A stretch of 64,000 nucleotides of DNA from Mycolicibacterium monacense (GCF_010731575.1 NZ_AP022617.1:1-64000), one strand, 5' to 3'; positions 28,755-37,727 are shown, counted from the stretch's first letter. The notes: generated by a model from the letters alone, not told the origin. Made by a program: numbers and translations.

Positions 28755-29395
28755 CCGGACTGGGCCCACCGGCCCGTGCTGGGCAGCAGCGTCAGCGCGA
28801 TCGCCGCCACCGGCAGCACCGGGATTGCGTAGACGATCCAGGGGAATTTCGCGCCGGCGACGAACAGGCTGCCGAAGATCAGCAGCCCGATGACGCATCC
28901 GACGACGACGAGCAGCCGGCTCATCCGGCGGCGCAGAAGCAACATGACGAGCCCGCCGATGGACGCGGCCGCCGAGATCGTCGTGAGGAACCCGATTGCC
29001 ACACAGAACAATTGGTCGGTCCGCCACCAGCCCGCGATCAGATCGGTGGCGATGACGGCGGTGGCCCATCCGGACACGATCGTGAGCACCGCCGCGGCGA
29101 TCGCGGTGCGCGGATGCGCGACGAACGTGGTAGCGGGGATCTCCACCGGCCGGGGGCGCGGGATGTACGACGTCTGCGCACCGTCCTCGACCGCGGGCGG
29201 TTCGATGTAGCTGGTCTGCGGGTCGTGGGCTACCGCGGGCAGTTCGCCGGTCGGGTGACGGCGGATGATGCCGGTCTGCTGGGCGCTCGGCACGACGGGC
29301 TGGGCGCCGGTCGGGTGACGGCGGATGATGCGCGTCTCGGGGTCGTGCTGAGGAGGCGAGTCGTCTGGTCGGCCAGTCGAGTCAGCTGAACTCAC
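28751..29395 (-). CDS. mycobacterial membrane protein with N-terminal repeats
   Basis: 214 residues. The hydrophilic N-terminal 90 residues carry two copies of an IIRRHPTG motif (at about 23 and 43) and two TSYI motifs, followed by four hydrophobic segments (TAIAAAVLTIVSGWATAVI, LFCVAIGFLTTISAAASIGG, LLVVVGCVIGLLIFGSLFV, IVYAIPVLPVAAIALTLL). Family unknown. GTG 29395 directly abuts the M23 peptidase stop, so the two are cotranscribed. Thr-Gly and Thr-Ser-Tyr motifs could be phospho-acceptors, but that is speculation. Confidence 0.7.
   Translation of the reverse strand: MSSADSTGRPDDSPPQHDPETRIIRRHPTGAQPVVPSAQQTGIIRRHPTGELPAVAHDPQTSYIEPPAVEDGAQTSYIPRPRPVEIPATTFVAHPRTAIAAAVLTIVSGWATAVIATDLIAGWWRTDQLFCVAIGFLTTISAAASIGGLVMLLLRRRMSRLLVVVGCVIGLLIFGSLFVAGAKFPWIVYAIPVLPVAAIALTLLPSTGRWAQSG
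29245..29330. repeat. 26-bp direct repeat, two copies 60 bp apart
   Basis: Identical 26-bp blocks at 29245-29270 and 29305-29330, each containing GGTCGGGTGACGGCGGATG. On the minus strand they encode the IIRRHPTG motif of the membrane protein. A recent in-frame duplication would explain exact identity and the 60-bp period. Confidence 0.85.
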
Positions 29396-30478
29396 TCAGC
29401 CAACATAGCTGCCGGTGGAGATGCCCCGCTTGGACAGCCACCCCACCGGATCGATGCGGTTCGAACCGCCGACCATCACCTCGAAGTGCAGGTGCGGGCC
29501 GGTCGAGTTACCGCGGTTGCCCATCGTCGCGATCTGGTCACCGGCCATGACCTGCTCGCCCATGCTCACCGACCACGTGTTCAGGTGACCGTAGAGCGTC
29601 ACCGTGCCGTCGGCGTGGCGCAGCTTGACCCAGGCGCCGTAACCGGCGGTCGGGCCGACGTCGATCACGACACCGTCGGCGGCGGCGAGGATCGGCGTGC
29701 CGATCGGCCCGGCGATGTCGATGCCGCCGTGCAGCACACCCCAGCGGTAGCCGAAGCCGGACGTCCAGACACCCTTCGTCGGCATCACGTAGAGGGGCCT
29801 CATCTGGCGCGCCTCGCGTTCGGCGCGCTCCTGGGCGAAGGCGGCTGCCTTCTGGATCTCCTCGTGGTGCACGGCGGTGTTGGCGGTCGAGGCCACCGAC
29901 ACGATCTGCATACCGTCGACGGATCCGGAGATGGACGCACCCTCGACGGTCGTCTCACCCGACGCCAGCACCGTGTCGGTGGTGGCCGGAGCGGTGTTCT
30001 GCGTCATCGAGTAGGCGCCGGCGGCGGTCGCGCCCGCGGCCATCGCGGCGATCACCAGACGGCTCTTGATCGGGCCCTCGGCCTCCTTGCGGTGGGCGGC
30101 GCGGCGTCCACGGAGGTCGATGATGTCGGTGGCGGCGGCGCCGTCGCTGACGTCGGTGTGGCTTTCGCGGTAGGCGCGGGACCTGCGCGGAGTGTCGGCG
30201 TCACCCTCGGCGCGGAACTGCGCGGGGATCGCCAGCCGCAGCGGAATCAGGTCGTCGGTGTCGTGCAGATCGTCGAGTTCAGGGGCGCGGATTATTTGCG
30301 AGTCCCGGTCGAAGGCGGTGCTGTCCCGGAAGTCGATGTCGTCCAGATCGCCGAACTCGTTGAACGGGATGATGTCGGTGACTTCTGCGGGGCGCTCAGC
30401 GGGGATCGAAACGCCTTGCCGCTGGCGAGCATTCGTCGAGGCTCCCTCGCGGGACCGGGACGAACGATGCGCTGCCAA
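29396..30478 (-). CDS. M23 (LytM-type) peptidase, membrane anchored
   Basis: 360 residues. The acidic cytoplasmic N-terminus of about 140 residues is followed by one membrane segment (SRLVIAAMAAGATAAGAYS, about 139-157), a short helical linker (AAAFAQERAEREARQ) and the peptidase domain from about 230. Zinc ligands are visible: His250 and Asp254 in HGGID, His331 in HLHFE, with His298 in YGHLN and His329. It cleaves peptidoglycan peptide bridges or acts as amidase activator. The start is TTG 30478 with AAGGA upstream. Corresponds to Rv0950c between uvrD1 and sucC. Confidence 0.9.
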   Translation of the reverse strand: MAAHRSSRSREGASTNARQRQGVSIPAERPAEVTDIIPFNEFGDLDDIDFRDSTAFDRDSQIIRAPELDDLHDTDDLIPLRLAIPAQFRAEGDADTPRRSRAYRESHTDVSDGAAATDIIDLRGRRAAHRKEAEGPIKSRLVIAAMAAGATAAGAYSMTQNTAPATTDTVLASGETTVEGASISGSVDGMQIVSVASTANTAVHHEEIQKAAAFAQERAEREARQMRPLYVMPTKGVWTSGFGYRWGVLHGGIDIAGPIGTPILAAADGVVIDVGPTAGYGAWVKLRHADGTVTLYGHLNTWSVSMGEQVMAGDQIATMGNRGNSTGPHLHFEVMVGGSNRIDPVGWLSKRGISTGSYVG

Positions 30479-30585
30479 CCTGAAGAATCCTTTGTCGTGA
30501 TCTGACCGTTACCTATCAAGACCAGATGGCACGTTAACCAAATCCCAATGAGCGTGGCAACCCAGGGGAGCGAACCAGCGGAATT

Positions 30586-30601
30586 TGTGAGGTGTATCAC
30601 G
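30586..30601. promoter_or_regulatory. CRP-type (cAMP receptor protein) site upstream of sucC
   Basis: TGTGAGGTGTATCACG matches the mycobacterial Crp consensus TGTGANNNNNNTCACA at all defined positions but the last. It is 140 bp upstream of the sucC ATG (30741) and 107 bp upstream of the divergent peptidase start, so it could serve either. The rest of the 30479-30740 intergenic region shows no gene. Confidence 0.5.
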
Positions 30602-30740
30602 TTGGCGGCGCGGTGAGATCTCCCACATCCGCGGTGGGCGGTGACGACCGGCTGAGCCGGTGTGGATAAGGTTCCCACGAGCCCCCTGGGTGCAAACCTT
30701 CGAAATATCGTGACCGTCAACGCAGACAGACAGTGAGTCC

Positions 30741-31904
30741 ATGGACCTTTTCGAGTACCAGGCGAAGGAGCTGTTCGCCAAGCACAACGTCCCGACCACG
30801 CCTGGCCGGGTGACCGACACCGCCGAAGACGCCAAGGCGATCGCCGAGGAGATCGGCAAACCCGTGATGGTCAAGGCCCAGGTCAAGGTCGGCGGCCGCG
30901 GTAAGGCCGGTGGCGTGAAGTACGCCGCCACCGCAGACGACGCCTTCACCCACGCGCAGAACATCCTCGGCCTCGACATCAAGGGCCATGTCGTGAAGAA
31001 GCTCCTGGTCGCCGAGGCCAGCGACATCGCGGAGGAGTACTACATCTCCTTCCTCCTCGACCGCGCCAACCGCACCTACCTGGCCATGTGCTCGGTCGAG
31101 GGCGGTGTGGAGATCGAAGAGGTCGCCGCCACCAAGCCCGACCGCCTGGCCCGCATCCCCGTCGACGCCACCAAGGGTGTCGACGAGGCCTTCGCGCGCG
31201 AGATCGCCGAGAAGGGCCACCTGCCCGCCGAGGTGCTCGATGCCGCCGCGGTGACCATCGCCAAGCTGTGGGAGGTGTTCGTCGGCGAGGACGCCACCCT
31301 GGTGGAGGTCAACCCCCTGGTGCGCACGCCCGACGATCAGATCCTGGCGCTCGACGGCAAGGTCACCCTCGACGCGAACGCCGACTTCCGTCATCCGGAG
31401 CACGCCGAGTTCGAGGACCGCGACGCGACCGATCCGCTGGAGCTCAAGGCCAAGGAGAACGACCTCAACTACGTCAAACTCGACGGGCAGGTCGGCATCA
31501 TCGGCAACGGCGCGGGCCTGGTCATGTCGACGCTCGACGTGGTCGCCTACGCGGGTGAGAAGCACAACGGCGTCAAGCCGGCCAACTTCCTCGACATCGG
31601 CGGCGGCGCCTCGGCCGAGGTGATGGCCAACGGTCTCGACGTCATCCTGAACGACAGCCAGGTCAAGAGTGTGTTCGTCAACGTCTTCGGCGGCATCACG
31701 GCGTGCGACGCCGTCGCCAACGGCATCGTCAAGGCGCTCGAGATCCTCGGCGAGGAAGCCAACAAGCCGCTCGTGGTGCGCCTCGACGGCAACCGCGTCG
31801 AGGAGGGTCGCAAGATCCTCGCCGACGCCAACCACCCGCTGGTGGTGCTGGCGCAGACCATGGACGAGGGCGCCGACAAGGCCGCCGAGCTGGCGAACAA
31901 GTAA
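30741..31904 (+). CDS. sucC: succinyl-CoA ligase (ADP/GDP-forming) beta subunit
   Basis: 387 residues, standard length. With SucD it converts succinyl-CoA, ADP and phosphate to succinate, CoA and ATP in the TCA cycle. The N-terminal ATP-grasp domain starts [18 protein letters not shown] and has [20 protein letters not shown] at about 41-60 and NPLV in the metal-binding region. The C-terminal CoA-ligase domain has [10 protein letters not shown], and [17 protein letters not shown] at about residue 312. sucD follows 10 bp later in the same operon. A CRP-type site lies upstream. Confidence 0.98.
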   Translation: MDLFEYQAKELFAKHNVPTTPGRVTDTAEDAKAIAEEIGKPVMVKAQVKVGGRGKAGGVKYAATADDAFTHAQNILGLDIKGHVVKKLLVAEASDIAEEYYISFLLDRANRTYLAMCSVEGGVEIEEVAATKPDRLARIPVDATKGVDEAFAREIAEKGHLPAEVLDAAAVTIAKLWEVFVGEDATLVEVNPLVRTPDDQILALDGKVTLDANADFRHPEHAEFEDRDATDPLELKAKENDLNYVKLDGQVGIIGNGAGLVMSTLDVVAYAGEKHNGVKPANFLDIGGGASAEVMANGLDVILNDSQVKSVFVNVFGGITACDAVANGIVKALEILGEEANKPLVVRLDGNRVEEGRKILADANHPLVVLAQTMDEGADKAAELANK

Positions 31905-31914
31905 GGGACCTGCA

Positions 31915-32817
31915 ATGTCGATCTTTCTGAACAAGGACTCCAAGGTCATCGTCCAGGGCATCACCGGCGGTGAGGGCACCAAGCACACCGCGCTGATGCT
32001 CAAGGCCGGCACCCAGCTGGTCGGCGGGGTCAACGCCCGCAAGGCGGGGACCACCGTCAGCCACGTCGACAAGGACGGCAAGGACGTCGAGCTGCCGGTG
32101 TTCGGCAGCGTCGGCGAGGCGATGAAGGAGACCGGCGCCGACGTGTCGGTGGTCTTCGTCCCGCCGAAGTTCGCCAAGGACGCGATCATCGAGGCCATCG
32201 ACGCCGAGATCCCGCTGCTCGTGGTGATCACCGAGGGCATCCCGGTGCAGGACACCGCCTACGCGTGGGCCTACAACGTCGAGAAGGGGCAGAAGACCCG
32301 CATCATCGGCCCCAACTGCCCCGGCATCATCACCCCCGGTGAGGCGCTGGCCGGCATCACGCCGGCCAACATCACCGGCTCCGGCCCGGTCGGCCTGGTG
32401 TCGAAGTCCGGCACGCTGACCTACCAGATGATGTACGAGCTGCGTGACTTCGGCTTCTCGACCGCGATCGGCATCGGCGGCGACCCGGTCATCGGCACCA
32501 CGCACATCGACGCGATCGAGGCGTTCGAGAAGGATCCCGAGACCAAGGTCATCGTGATGATCGGTGAGATCGGCGGCGACGCCGAGGAGCGGGCGGCCGA
32601 TTACATCAAGGACAACGTCTCCAAGCCGGTCGTCGGCTATGTCGCGGGCTTCACCGCTCCGGAGGGCAAGACGATGGGCCACGCCGGTGCCATCGTGTCC
32701 GGTTCGTCGGGCACCGCGGCGGCCAAGAAGGAAGCGCTCGAGGCGGCAGGCGTGAAGGTCGGCAAGACCCCGTCGGAGACCGCGCAGCTCGCCCGGGAGA
32801 TCCTGCAGAACCAGTAG
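31915..32817 (+). CDS. sucD: succinyl-CoA ligase alpha subunit
   Basis: 300 residues. The alpha subunit binds CoA and carries the phosphorylated histidine. Seen: CoA-binding [19 protein letters not shown] at the N-terminus, [17 protein letters not shown], and the active-site loop [13 protein letters not shown] with His256. ATG 31915 is 10 bp after the sucC stop. A strong hairpin (32829-32884) ends the operon. Confidence 0.98.
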   Translation: MSIFLNKDSKVIVQGITGGEGTKHTALMLKAGTQLVGGVNARKAGTTVSHVDKDGKDVELPVFGSVGEAMKETGADVSVVFVPPKFAKDAIIEAIDAEIPLLVVITEGIPVQDTAYAWAYNVEKGQKTRIIGPNCPGIITPGEALAGITPANITGSGPVGLVSKSGTLTYQMMYELRDFGFSTAIGIGGDPVIGTTHIDAIEAFEKDPETKVIVMIGEIGGDAEERAADYIKDNVSKPVVGYVAGFTAPEGKTMGHAGAIVSGSSGTAAAKKEALEAAGVKVGKTPSETAQLAREILQNQ

Positions 32818-32828
32818 CGACTTTTCGC

Positions 32829-32884
32829 CGAGACTGCGGCCAGATCACGAATCCTCCGGGATTCCCGATCTGGCCGCAGTCTCG
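32829..32884. terminator. sucCD terminator hairpin, CGAGACTGC type
   Basis: Perfect 18-bp arms CGAGACTGCGGCCAGATC (32829-32846) and GATCTGGCCGCAGTCTCG (32867-32884), with an inner GAATCC/GGATTC stem. It begins 11 bp after the sucD stop. A degenerate relative lies at 34497-34558. Confidence 0.85.
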
Positions 32885-32911
32885 TTGTACGGGTGGGCCG
32901 GTTCGCCAAAC

Positions 32912-32925
32912 CGGAACACGTTCTA
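32912..32925. promoter_or_regulatory. KstR-type operator (near-consensus)
   Basis: CGGAACACGTTCTA contains the perfect core GAACACGTTC and fits TNNAACNNGTTNNA except for C in place of the first T. It lies 37 bp upstream of the thiolase-like start at 32963 and just past the sucCD terminator. Confidence 0.55.
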
Positions 32926-32962
32926 TTAGCCTGGCGAAGCAACACCTGCCAGGAGGTTTGTC

Positions 32963-34492
32963 ATGGTCGATCCGCGTACGCCGGTCATCGTCGGGGTGGG
33001 GCAGTTCACCGAACGCATCGACGACGACGGCTACCGCGGTATGTCGGCGGTGGACCTGGCGACCGAGGCCACGCGCGCTGCGCTGAGTGACACCGGCGCC
33101 GATACCGGCGCCGTCGCGCAGGCGATCGAGGTGTTCGCCGGGCTGCGGCAGTTCGAGATCTGCACCCCGTTCGCCGATCCGCCACTCGGTGCCTCGGACA
33201 ACTACCTGCGCTCGGTCGCGAAGCGGGTGGGCGCCGATCCGGCGCGCGCGGTGCTCGAATCGATCGGCGGCAACGGCCCGCAGAAGTTGATGACGGAGTT
33301 CGCCGGGGCGATCGCGGCAGGCGACATCGAGGTGGCGCTCGTCGTCGGCTCCGAACCGGGGTCGACGGCGAAGTACTTCGCCAAGCGCGACCAGAAGCCG
33401 GACTTCACCGAACGCGTGGGCGGTCAGCTCGAGGACCGCGGCTACGGGTTCGAGCAGTACATGAGCGACTACACCGTCGCGCACGGGCTGACCGGCGCCC
33501 CCGTCCAGTACGGTCTGCTCGACAACGCCCGGCGCGCCGCAAAGGGCCTCGGCGTCGCCGAATACCGCCGCGAGATGGCCGAACTGTTCGCCCCCTTCTC
33601 GGCGGTGGCCGCGAAGAATCCCTACTCGTCCTCGCCGGTGGAACGCTCGGTCGACGAGATCGTCACGGTCACCGACGAGAACCGGATGATCTGCGATCCG
33701 TATCCGCGCCTGCTGGTCGCCCGCGACACCGTGAATCAGGGCGCGGCGGCCATCGTCATGTCGGTGGCGGCGGCGCGCCGGCTCGGGGTGCCCGAGGGGA
33801 AGTGGGTGTACCTGCGCGGGCACGCCGACCAGACCGAACAGGACCTGCTGGACCGCGAGCGGCTCGGCGTCAGCGTGTCGGCGAAACAGGCTGTGGCCGA
33901 AGCGCTTCGGGTCGCGGGTATCGGCATCGACGACGTCGCAACCTTCGACCTGTACAGCTGCTTCCCGTTCCCGGTGTTCGCGGTGTGCGACGAATTCGGT
34001 TTGGACGCAGACGATCCGCGCGGGCTGACGCTCACCGGCGGGCTGCCGTACTTCGGCGGCCCCGGCAACAGTTACTCGCTGCACGGGATCGCCGAGACCG
34101 TCGCCGCGATGCGCGACAACCCGGGTTCGTACGGGCTCGTCGGCGCGAACGGCGGTGTGATGAGCAAGTATTCGGTCGGTGTGTACTCGACCGAACCCGC
34201 CGACTGGGCCGCCGACCGGAGCAAGGAACTGCAGGCCGACATCGCCGGGTTGCCGAAGGTGCCGGTCACCCGTCACGCCGACGGCCGCGGCACCGTCGAG
34301 ACGTATTCGGTGCGTTACGACTGGCCCGTGCGCACCGGCATCATCATCGGCCGACTCGACGCCGACGGCAGCCGCTTCCTGGCGATCAGCGAGGACGACG
34401 ACCTGGTGGCGCTGATGAGCGACGGCGACCCGTTGGGTGCGGCCATCGAGGTGCGGCCCGACGGGGACAAGAACCGCGCGACGTCGGCGTAA
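32963..34492 (+). CDS. thiolase-superfamily acetyl-CoA acetyltransferase-like protein
   Basis: 509 residues. The thiolase-like core has PVIVGVGQFTERIDD, SIGGNGPQKLMTEFAGAIAA, ADPARAVLESIGGNG, NPYSSSPVERSVDEIV and GLPYFGGPGNSYSLHGIAE, and the C-terminal addition (SVRYDWPVRTGIIIGRLDAD) is an OB-like domain. The usual active-site Cys near residue 90 is not obvious: the segment reads ESIGGNGPQ, and Gly-Asn take its place. It may be a non-condensing, lipid-transfer-type thiolase homologue. ATG follows AGGAGG at about -9. A KstR-type site precedes it, which fits steroid or branched-lipid degradation. Confidence 0.8.
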   Translation: MVDPRTPVIVGVGQFTERIDDDGYRGMSAVDLATEATRAALSDTGADTGAVAQAIEVFAGLRQFEICTPFADPPLGASDNYLRSVAKRVGADPARAVLESIGGNGPQKLMTEFAGAIAAGDIEVALVVGSEPGSTAKYFAKRDQKPDFTERVGGQLEDRGYGFEQYMSDYTVAHGLTGAPVQYGLLDNARRAAKGLGVAEYRREMAELFAPFSAVAAKNPYSSSPVERSVDEIVTVTDENRMICDPYPRLLVARDTVNQGAAAIVMSVAAARRLGVPEGKWVYLRGHADQTEQDLLDRERLGVSVSAKQAVAEALRVAGIGIDDVATFDLYSCFPFPVFAVCDEFGLDADDPRGLTLTGGLPYFGGPGNSYSLHGIAETVAAMRDNPGSYGLVGANGGVMSKYSVGVYSTEPADWAADRSKELQADIAGLPKVPVTRHADGRGTVETYSVRYDWPVRTGIIIGRLDADGSRFLAISEDDDLVALMSDGDPLGAAIEVRPDGDKNRATSA

Positions 34493-34496
34493 CCGC

Positions 34497-34558
34497 GCGC
34501 CGAGACTGCTGCCAGATCACGTCCGGCGCCGCGAACGCGATCTCTGAGCAGTTTCGGC
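34497..34558. terminator. hairpin between convergent genes, degenerate CGAGACTGC type
   Basis: CGCCGAGACTGCTGCCAGATC-like left arm pairs imperfectly with a right arm ending GAGCAGTTTCGGCG at 34558. It fills the gap between the thiolase-like stop (34492) and the convergent LLM stop (34564). Confidence 0.6.
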
Positions 34559-34563
34559 GCAAC

Positions 34564-35412
34564 TCACACCAGCGCGGAGAGCTTGCCTGCCAACCGCTCG
34601 ACGTACGCCGCGACCTCGGCCTCGCTCTTGTCCGGCAGTCCGAACAGCACCTCGGTCACCCCGAGCTCACGCCAGCGCGCCAGCTTGTCCGGATCCGGCT
34701 TGAAGTCCAGGGCGACGATCTGGGGTGCGCCGTCGCGACCGGCGCCGGCCCAGGTGTCCTGCAGCAGCTTGACCGGGGCGTCGATGTCGAAGTCGCGCGG
34801 TGTGGTGATCCAGCCGTCGGCGGACTTCGCGATCCACTTGAAGTTCTTCTCCGTGCCGGCCGCGCCGACCAGCACCGGGATGTGGGCCTGCACCGGCTTC
34901 GGCCACGCCCAGCTCGGCCCGAAGTTCACGAACTCGCCCTCGTAGGACGCCTCCTCCTGGGTCCACAGCGCCCGCATCGCCTCGAGGTATTCGCGCAGCA
35001 TCGTGCGACGGCGGCCGGGCGGGACGTTGTGGTCGGCCAATTCGTCTGTGTTCCAACCGAATCCGACACCGAGGCTGACCCGGCCACCGGACAGGTGGTC
35101 GAGCGTGGCGATCGACTTCGCCAGCGTGATCGGGTCGTGCTCGACGGGCAGCGCCACCGCCGTCGACAGTCGCACCCGCGAGGTCACCGCACACGCCGTG
35201 CCCAGCGACACCCACGGGTCGAGGGTGCGCATGTAGCGGTCGTCGGGCAGGGTCTCGTCACCCGTCGTCGGGTGGGCGGCCTCGCGCTTGATCGGGATGT
35301 GGGTGTGCTCGGGCACGTAGAAGGTGCGGAAGCCGTGGTCGTCGGCCAGCTTGGCGGCCGTGGCCGGGGCGATACCGCGGTCACTGGTGAAGAGTACGAG
35401 CCCGAAGTCCAT
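34564..35412 (-). CDS. LLM-class F420-dependent oxidoreductase (Rv0953c-like)
   Basis: 282 residues, complete. Luciferase-like TIM barrel: MDFGLVLFTSDRGIAPATA, GFRTFYVPEHTHIP, VEHDPITLAKSIATLDHLS, GGRVSLGVGFGWNTDELADH, and HIPVLVGAAGTEKNFKWIA. The bulge region GVGFGWN is typical of F420-binding members. ATG 35412 is chosen because the homologous N-terminus starts MDFG; the longer frame crosses a KstR-type palindrome ending 8 bp from the ATG. It is divergent from sfnG. Substrate unknown; regulation suggests lipid or sterol metabolism. Confidence 0.88.
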   Translation of the reverse strand: MDFGLVLFTSDRGIAPATAAKLADDHGFRTFYVPEHTHIPIKREAAHPTTGDETLPDDRYMRTLDPWVSLGTACAVTSRVRLSTAVALPVEHDPITLAKSIATLDHLSGGRVSLGVGFGWNTDELADHNVPPGRRRTMLREYLEAMRALWTQEEASYEGEFVNFGPSWAWPKPVQAHIPVLVGAAGTEKNFKWIAKSADGWITTPRDFDIDAPVKLLQDTWAGAGRDGAPQIVALDFKPDPDKLARWRELGVTEVLFGLPDKSEAEVAAYVERLAGKLSALV

Positions 35413-35420
35413 GCAGGAAT

Positions 35421-35434
35421 TAGAACGTGTTCTA
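35421..35434. promoter_or_regulatory. KstR-type operator
   Basis: TAGAACGTGTTCTA is a full match to TNNAACNNGTTNNA and sits inside a longer near-palindrome. It is only 8 bp upstream of the LLM ATG (35412, minus), so it would overlap the promoter or start of a nearly leaderless transcript, and 78 bp upstream of divergent sfnG. Confidence 0.75.
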
Positions 35435-35512
35435 GTAAGAAGGGCAAGCACGGATAAGTTCACCGCGATCCATATGGGTGACGGCGGTCGCGGCGGTTGC
35501 TGCCATGGATCC

Positions 35513-36643
35513 ATGAGCACCGAACGCATCGCCGACCACGTCAAGTTCGCCTACTGGGTGCCCAACGTCAGTGGCGGCCTGGTGACCAGCACCATCGAAC
35601 AGCGCACCGACTGGAACTACGAGTACAACAAGAAACTCGCCCAGACCGCGGAGAACAACGGCTTCGAATACGCGTTGAGCCAGGTCCGCTACGAAGCCAG
35701 CTACGGCGCCGAATACCAGCACGAATCGACCAGCTTCAGCCTGGCGCTGCTGCTGGCCACCGAGCGGCTCAAGGTGATCGCCGCCGTGCACCCGGGCCTC
35801 TGGCAGCCCGCGGTGCTCGCCAAGCTCGGCGCCACCGCCGACCAGCTGTCGGGCGGCCGGTTTGCCGTCAACGTCGTCTCCGGCTGGTTCAAGCACGAGT
35901 TCACCCACCTTGGCGAACCGTGGCTCGAACACGACGAGCGCTACCGCCGCAGCGCCGAGTTCCTGCAGGTGCTGCGCAAGATCTGGACCGAGGACGACGT
36001 GGACTTCCGCGGCGACTTCTACCGCATCCACGACTTCACCCTCAAGCCGAAACCGGTCAACACCCCCGAGCGGCCCAACCCGGAGCTCTTCCAGGGCGGC
36101 AACTCCACCGCCGCGCGGCGCAACGGCGGCCGCTACGCCGACTGGTACTTCTCCAACGGCAAGGACTTCGACGGCATCACCGAACAGATCGTCGAGGTGC
36201 GTGACCACGCCCGTGAGGTGGGCCGCGAGGTCAAGGTCGGACTGAACGGGTTCATCATCGCCCGCGACACCGAGAAGGAGGCGAAGGACACCCTGCGGGA
36301 GATCATTGAGAAGGCCAACAAGCCGGCCGTCGAGGGCTTCCGCAGCGCCGTCCAGCAGGCCGGGAACTCGACGGCCGACAAGAAGGGAATGTGGGCGGAT
36401 TCCTCCTTCGAGGATCTGGTCCAGTACAACGACGGCTTCCGCACCCAGCTGATCGGCACGCCCGAGCAGATCGCGGAACGCATTGCGGCATACCGCAAAC
36501 GCGGTGTCGACCTGATCCTCGGCGGCTTCCTGCACTTCCAGGAGGAGATCGAGTACTTCGGTGCCCGGGTGCTGCCGCTGGTGCGCGAGATCGAAGCATC
36601 CGATGCCTCCTCGGCCGACGCCCCGGCGCTCGCCACGGTGTGA
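35513..36643 (+). CDS. sfnG: FMNH2-dependent dimethylsulfone monooxygenase SfnG-like
   Basis: 376 residues, luciferase-like family. SfnG oxidises dimethylsulfone to methanesulfinate and formaldehyde during sulfur scavenging. Seen: FAYWVPNVSGGLVTSTIEQR, LSQVRYEASYGAEYQHES, KVIAAVHPGLWQPAVLAKLG, GRFAVNVVSGWFKHEFTHLG and ELFQGGNSTAARRNGGRYAD, all in the order expected for SfnG/SsuD-type enzymes. ATG 35513. It is divergent from the F420-type LLM gene. No other sulfonate genes are adjacent, so SfnG is a homology call. Confidence 0.82.
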   Translation: MSTERIADHVKFAYWVPNVSGGLVTSTIEQRTDWNYEYNKKLAQTAENNGFEYALSQVRYEASYGAEYQHESTSFSLALLLATERLKVIAAVHPGLWQPAVLAKLGATADQLSGGRFAVNVVSGWFKHEFTHLGEPWLEHDERYRRSAEFLQVLRKIWTEDDVDFRGDFYRIHDFTLKPKPVNTPERPNPELFQGGNSTAARRNGGRYADWYFSNGKDFDGITEQIVEVRDHAREVGREVKVGLNGFIIARDTEKEAKDTLREIIEKANKPAVEGFRSAVQQAGNSTADKKGMWADSSFEDLVQYNDGFRTQLIGTPEQIAERIAAYRKRGVDLILGGFLHFQEEIEYFGARVLPLVREIEASDASSADAPALATV

Positions 36644-36788
36644 CGCCGCAACGGCACAGCGGTTAGACACCGTCGTGCGCCGGGTACGAGCGTGGGTGCG
36701 CTAGCGTGGGAGAGCGAATTGCTCAGGTGGTCCGTGTTCATGCGCACGTGTTGCCCACGTCAGACGCCCGATCAGCACAGGAGAGGTC

Positions 36789-37670
36789 ATGACCTACTCA
36801 CCCGGTAGCCCCGGATTTCCACCGGCCAATCAGCCCACCACACAGTTCTCGGCACCGACGCAGCATTTCGGCAAGGTGCCCGAACAGCCCGCCGCCGGCG
36901 AGGGCCCCAACAAGCTGCCCGCCTACCTGCTCATGGTGGTCGCAGCCCTCGGCCTGCTCGTCTACCTCTGCAACTTCGGGCCGATCTTCGAGGTCAGCGC
37001 GTCGGACTTCCTCGGCCAGGGTGGCACCGTCAGCGGTTCGACGCTCGGCATCGGGCTCGCGGTCATCTCGGCGCTCACCGCCGGCCTGCTGGCCGGTGTG
37101 ACGCTGCTGTCCAAGGGCCGCACCTACGTCGCCATCGCGGCCGTGCTGTCGGTGCTCGCGTTGCTGCTCGTCATCGCCGAGCTGATCAACAAGCCGTCCG
37201 AGGCCTCGATCGGCTGGGCGCTCTACGCACTGATCGTGCTGTCGCTGCTGCAGGCCGGATCGGCCGTCGCCGCACTGCTCTTCGACACCGGTGTCCTGAC
37301 CCCGCCCACGCCGCGGCCCAAGTACGACCAGCAGCAGTACGGTCAGTACGGCGGCCCGGGCCCCTACTACGGTCAGCCGCACTCGGGAGCGCACCAGCCT
37401 CAGCAGCTTCACACCGGCTCGCACCAGCAGGCCCCGCAGCAGCAGCGTCCCGGGTACCCGTCGCAGTACGGCGGCGGCTACCCCGGCGCGGGTGGACCGT
37501 CGACCGGCGGCTTCCAGAGCTCGGGACAGCAGAGCGGTCCGCCGACCCCTCCCACCGGATTCCCGACCTACGGTCAGCCCCAGCAGCAGGGTGGCGGTTC
37601 CGCCCAGGGCGGTTCCGGACAGGGACAGCAGCCGCCGACGTCGCAGCAGTCCGGCCAGAACCCCTCGTAA
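36789..37670 (+). CDS. DUF5336 membrane protein (34 kDa antigen family)
   Basis: 293 residues. A short polar N-terminus (TYSPGSPGFPPANQPTTQFS) is followed by four membrane segments (AYLLMVVAALGLLVYLCNFG, LGIGLAVISALTAGLLAGV, YVAIAAVLSVLALLLVIAEL, ALYALIVLSLLQAGSAVAAL), then a long Gln/Gly/Pro-rich tail (QQQYGQYGGPGPYYGQPHSG). This matches Rv0954-type mycobacterial proteins, linked to the cell envelope and division site. AGGAGAGG precedes ATG 36789. It is followed by a DUF6350 gene. Confidence 0.85.
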   Translation: MTYSPGSPGFPPANQPTTQFSAPTQHFGKVPEQPAAGEGPNKLPAYLLMVVAALGLLVYLCNFGPIFEVSASDFLGQGGTVSGSTLGIGLAVISALTAGLLAGVTLLSKGRTYVAIAAVLSVLALLLVIAELINKPSEASIGWALYALIVLSLLQAGSAVAALLFDTGVLTPPTPRPKYDQQQYGQYGGPGPYYGQPHSGAHQPQQLHTGSHQQAPQQQRPGYPSQYGGGYPGAGGPSTGGFQSSGQQSGPPTPPTGFPTYGQPQQQGGGSAQGGSGQGQQPPTSQQSGQNPS

Positions 37671-37727
37671 AACCGACCGCGCGTGCGTGACCAACGCGCA
37701 CGCCAGCCTGTGCGAGGGGCCCAGTTA

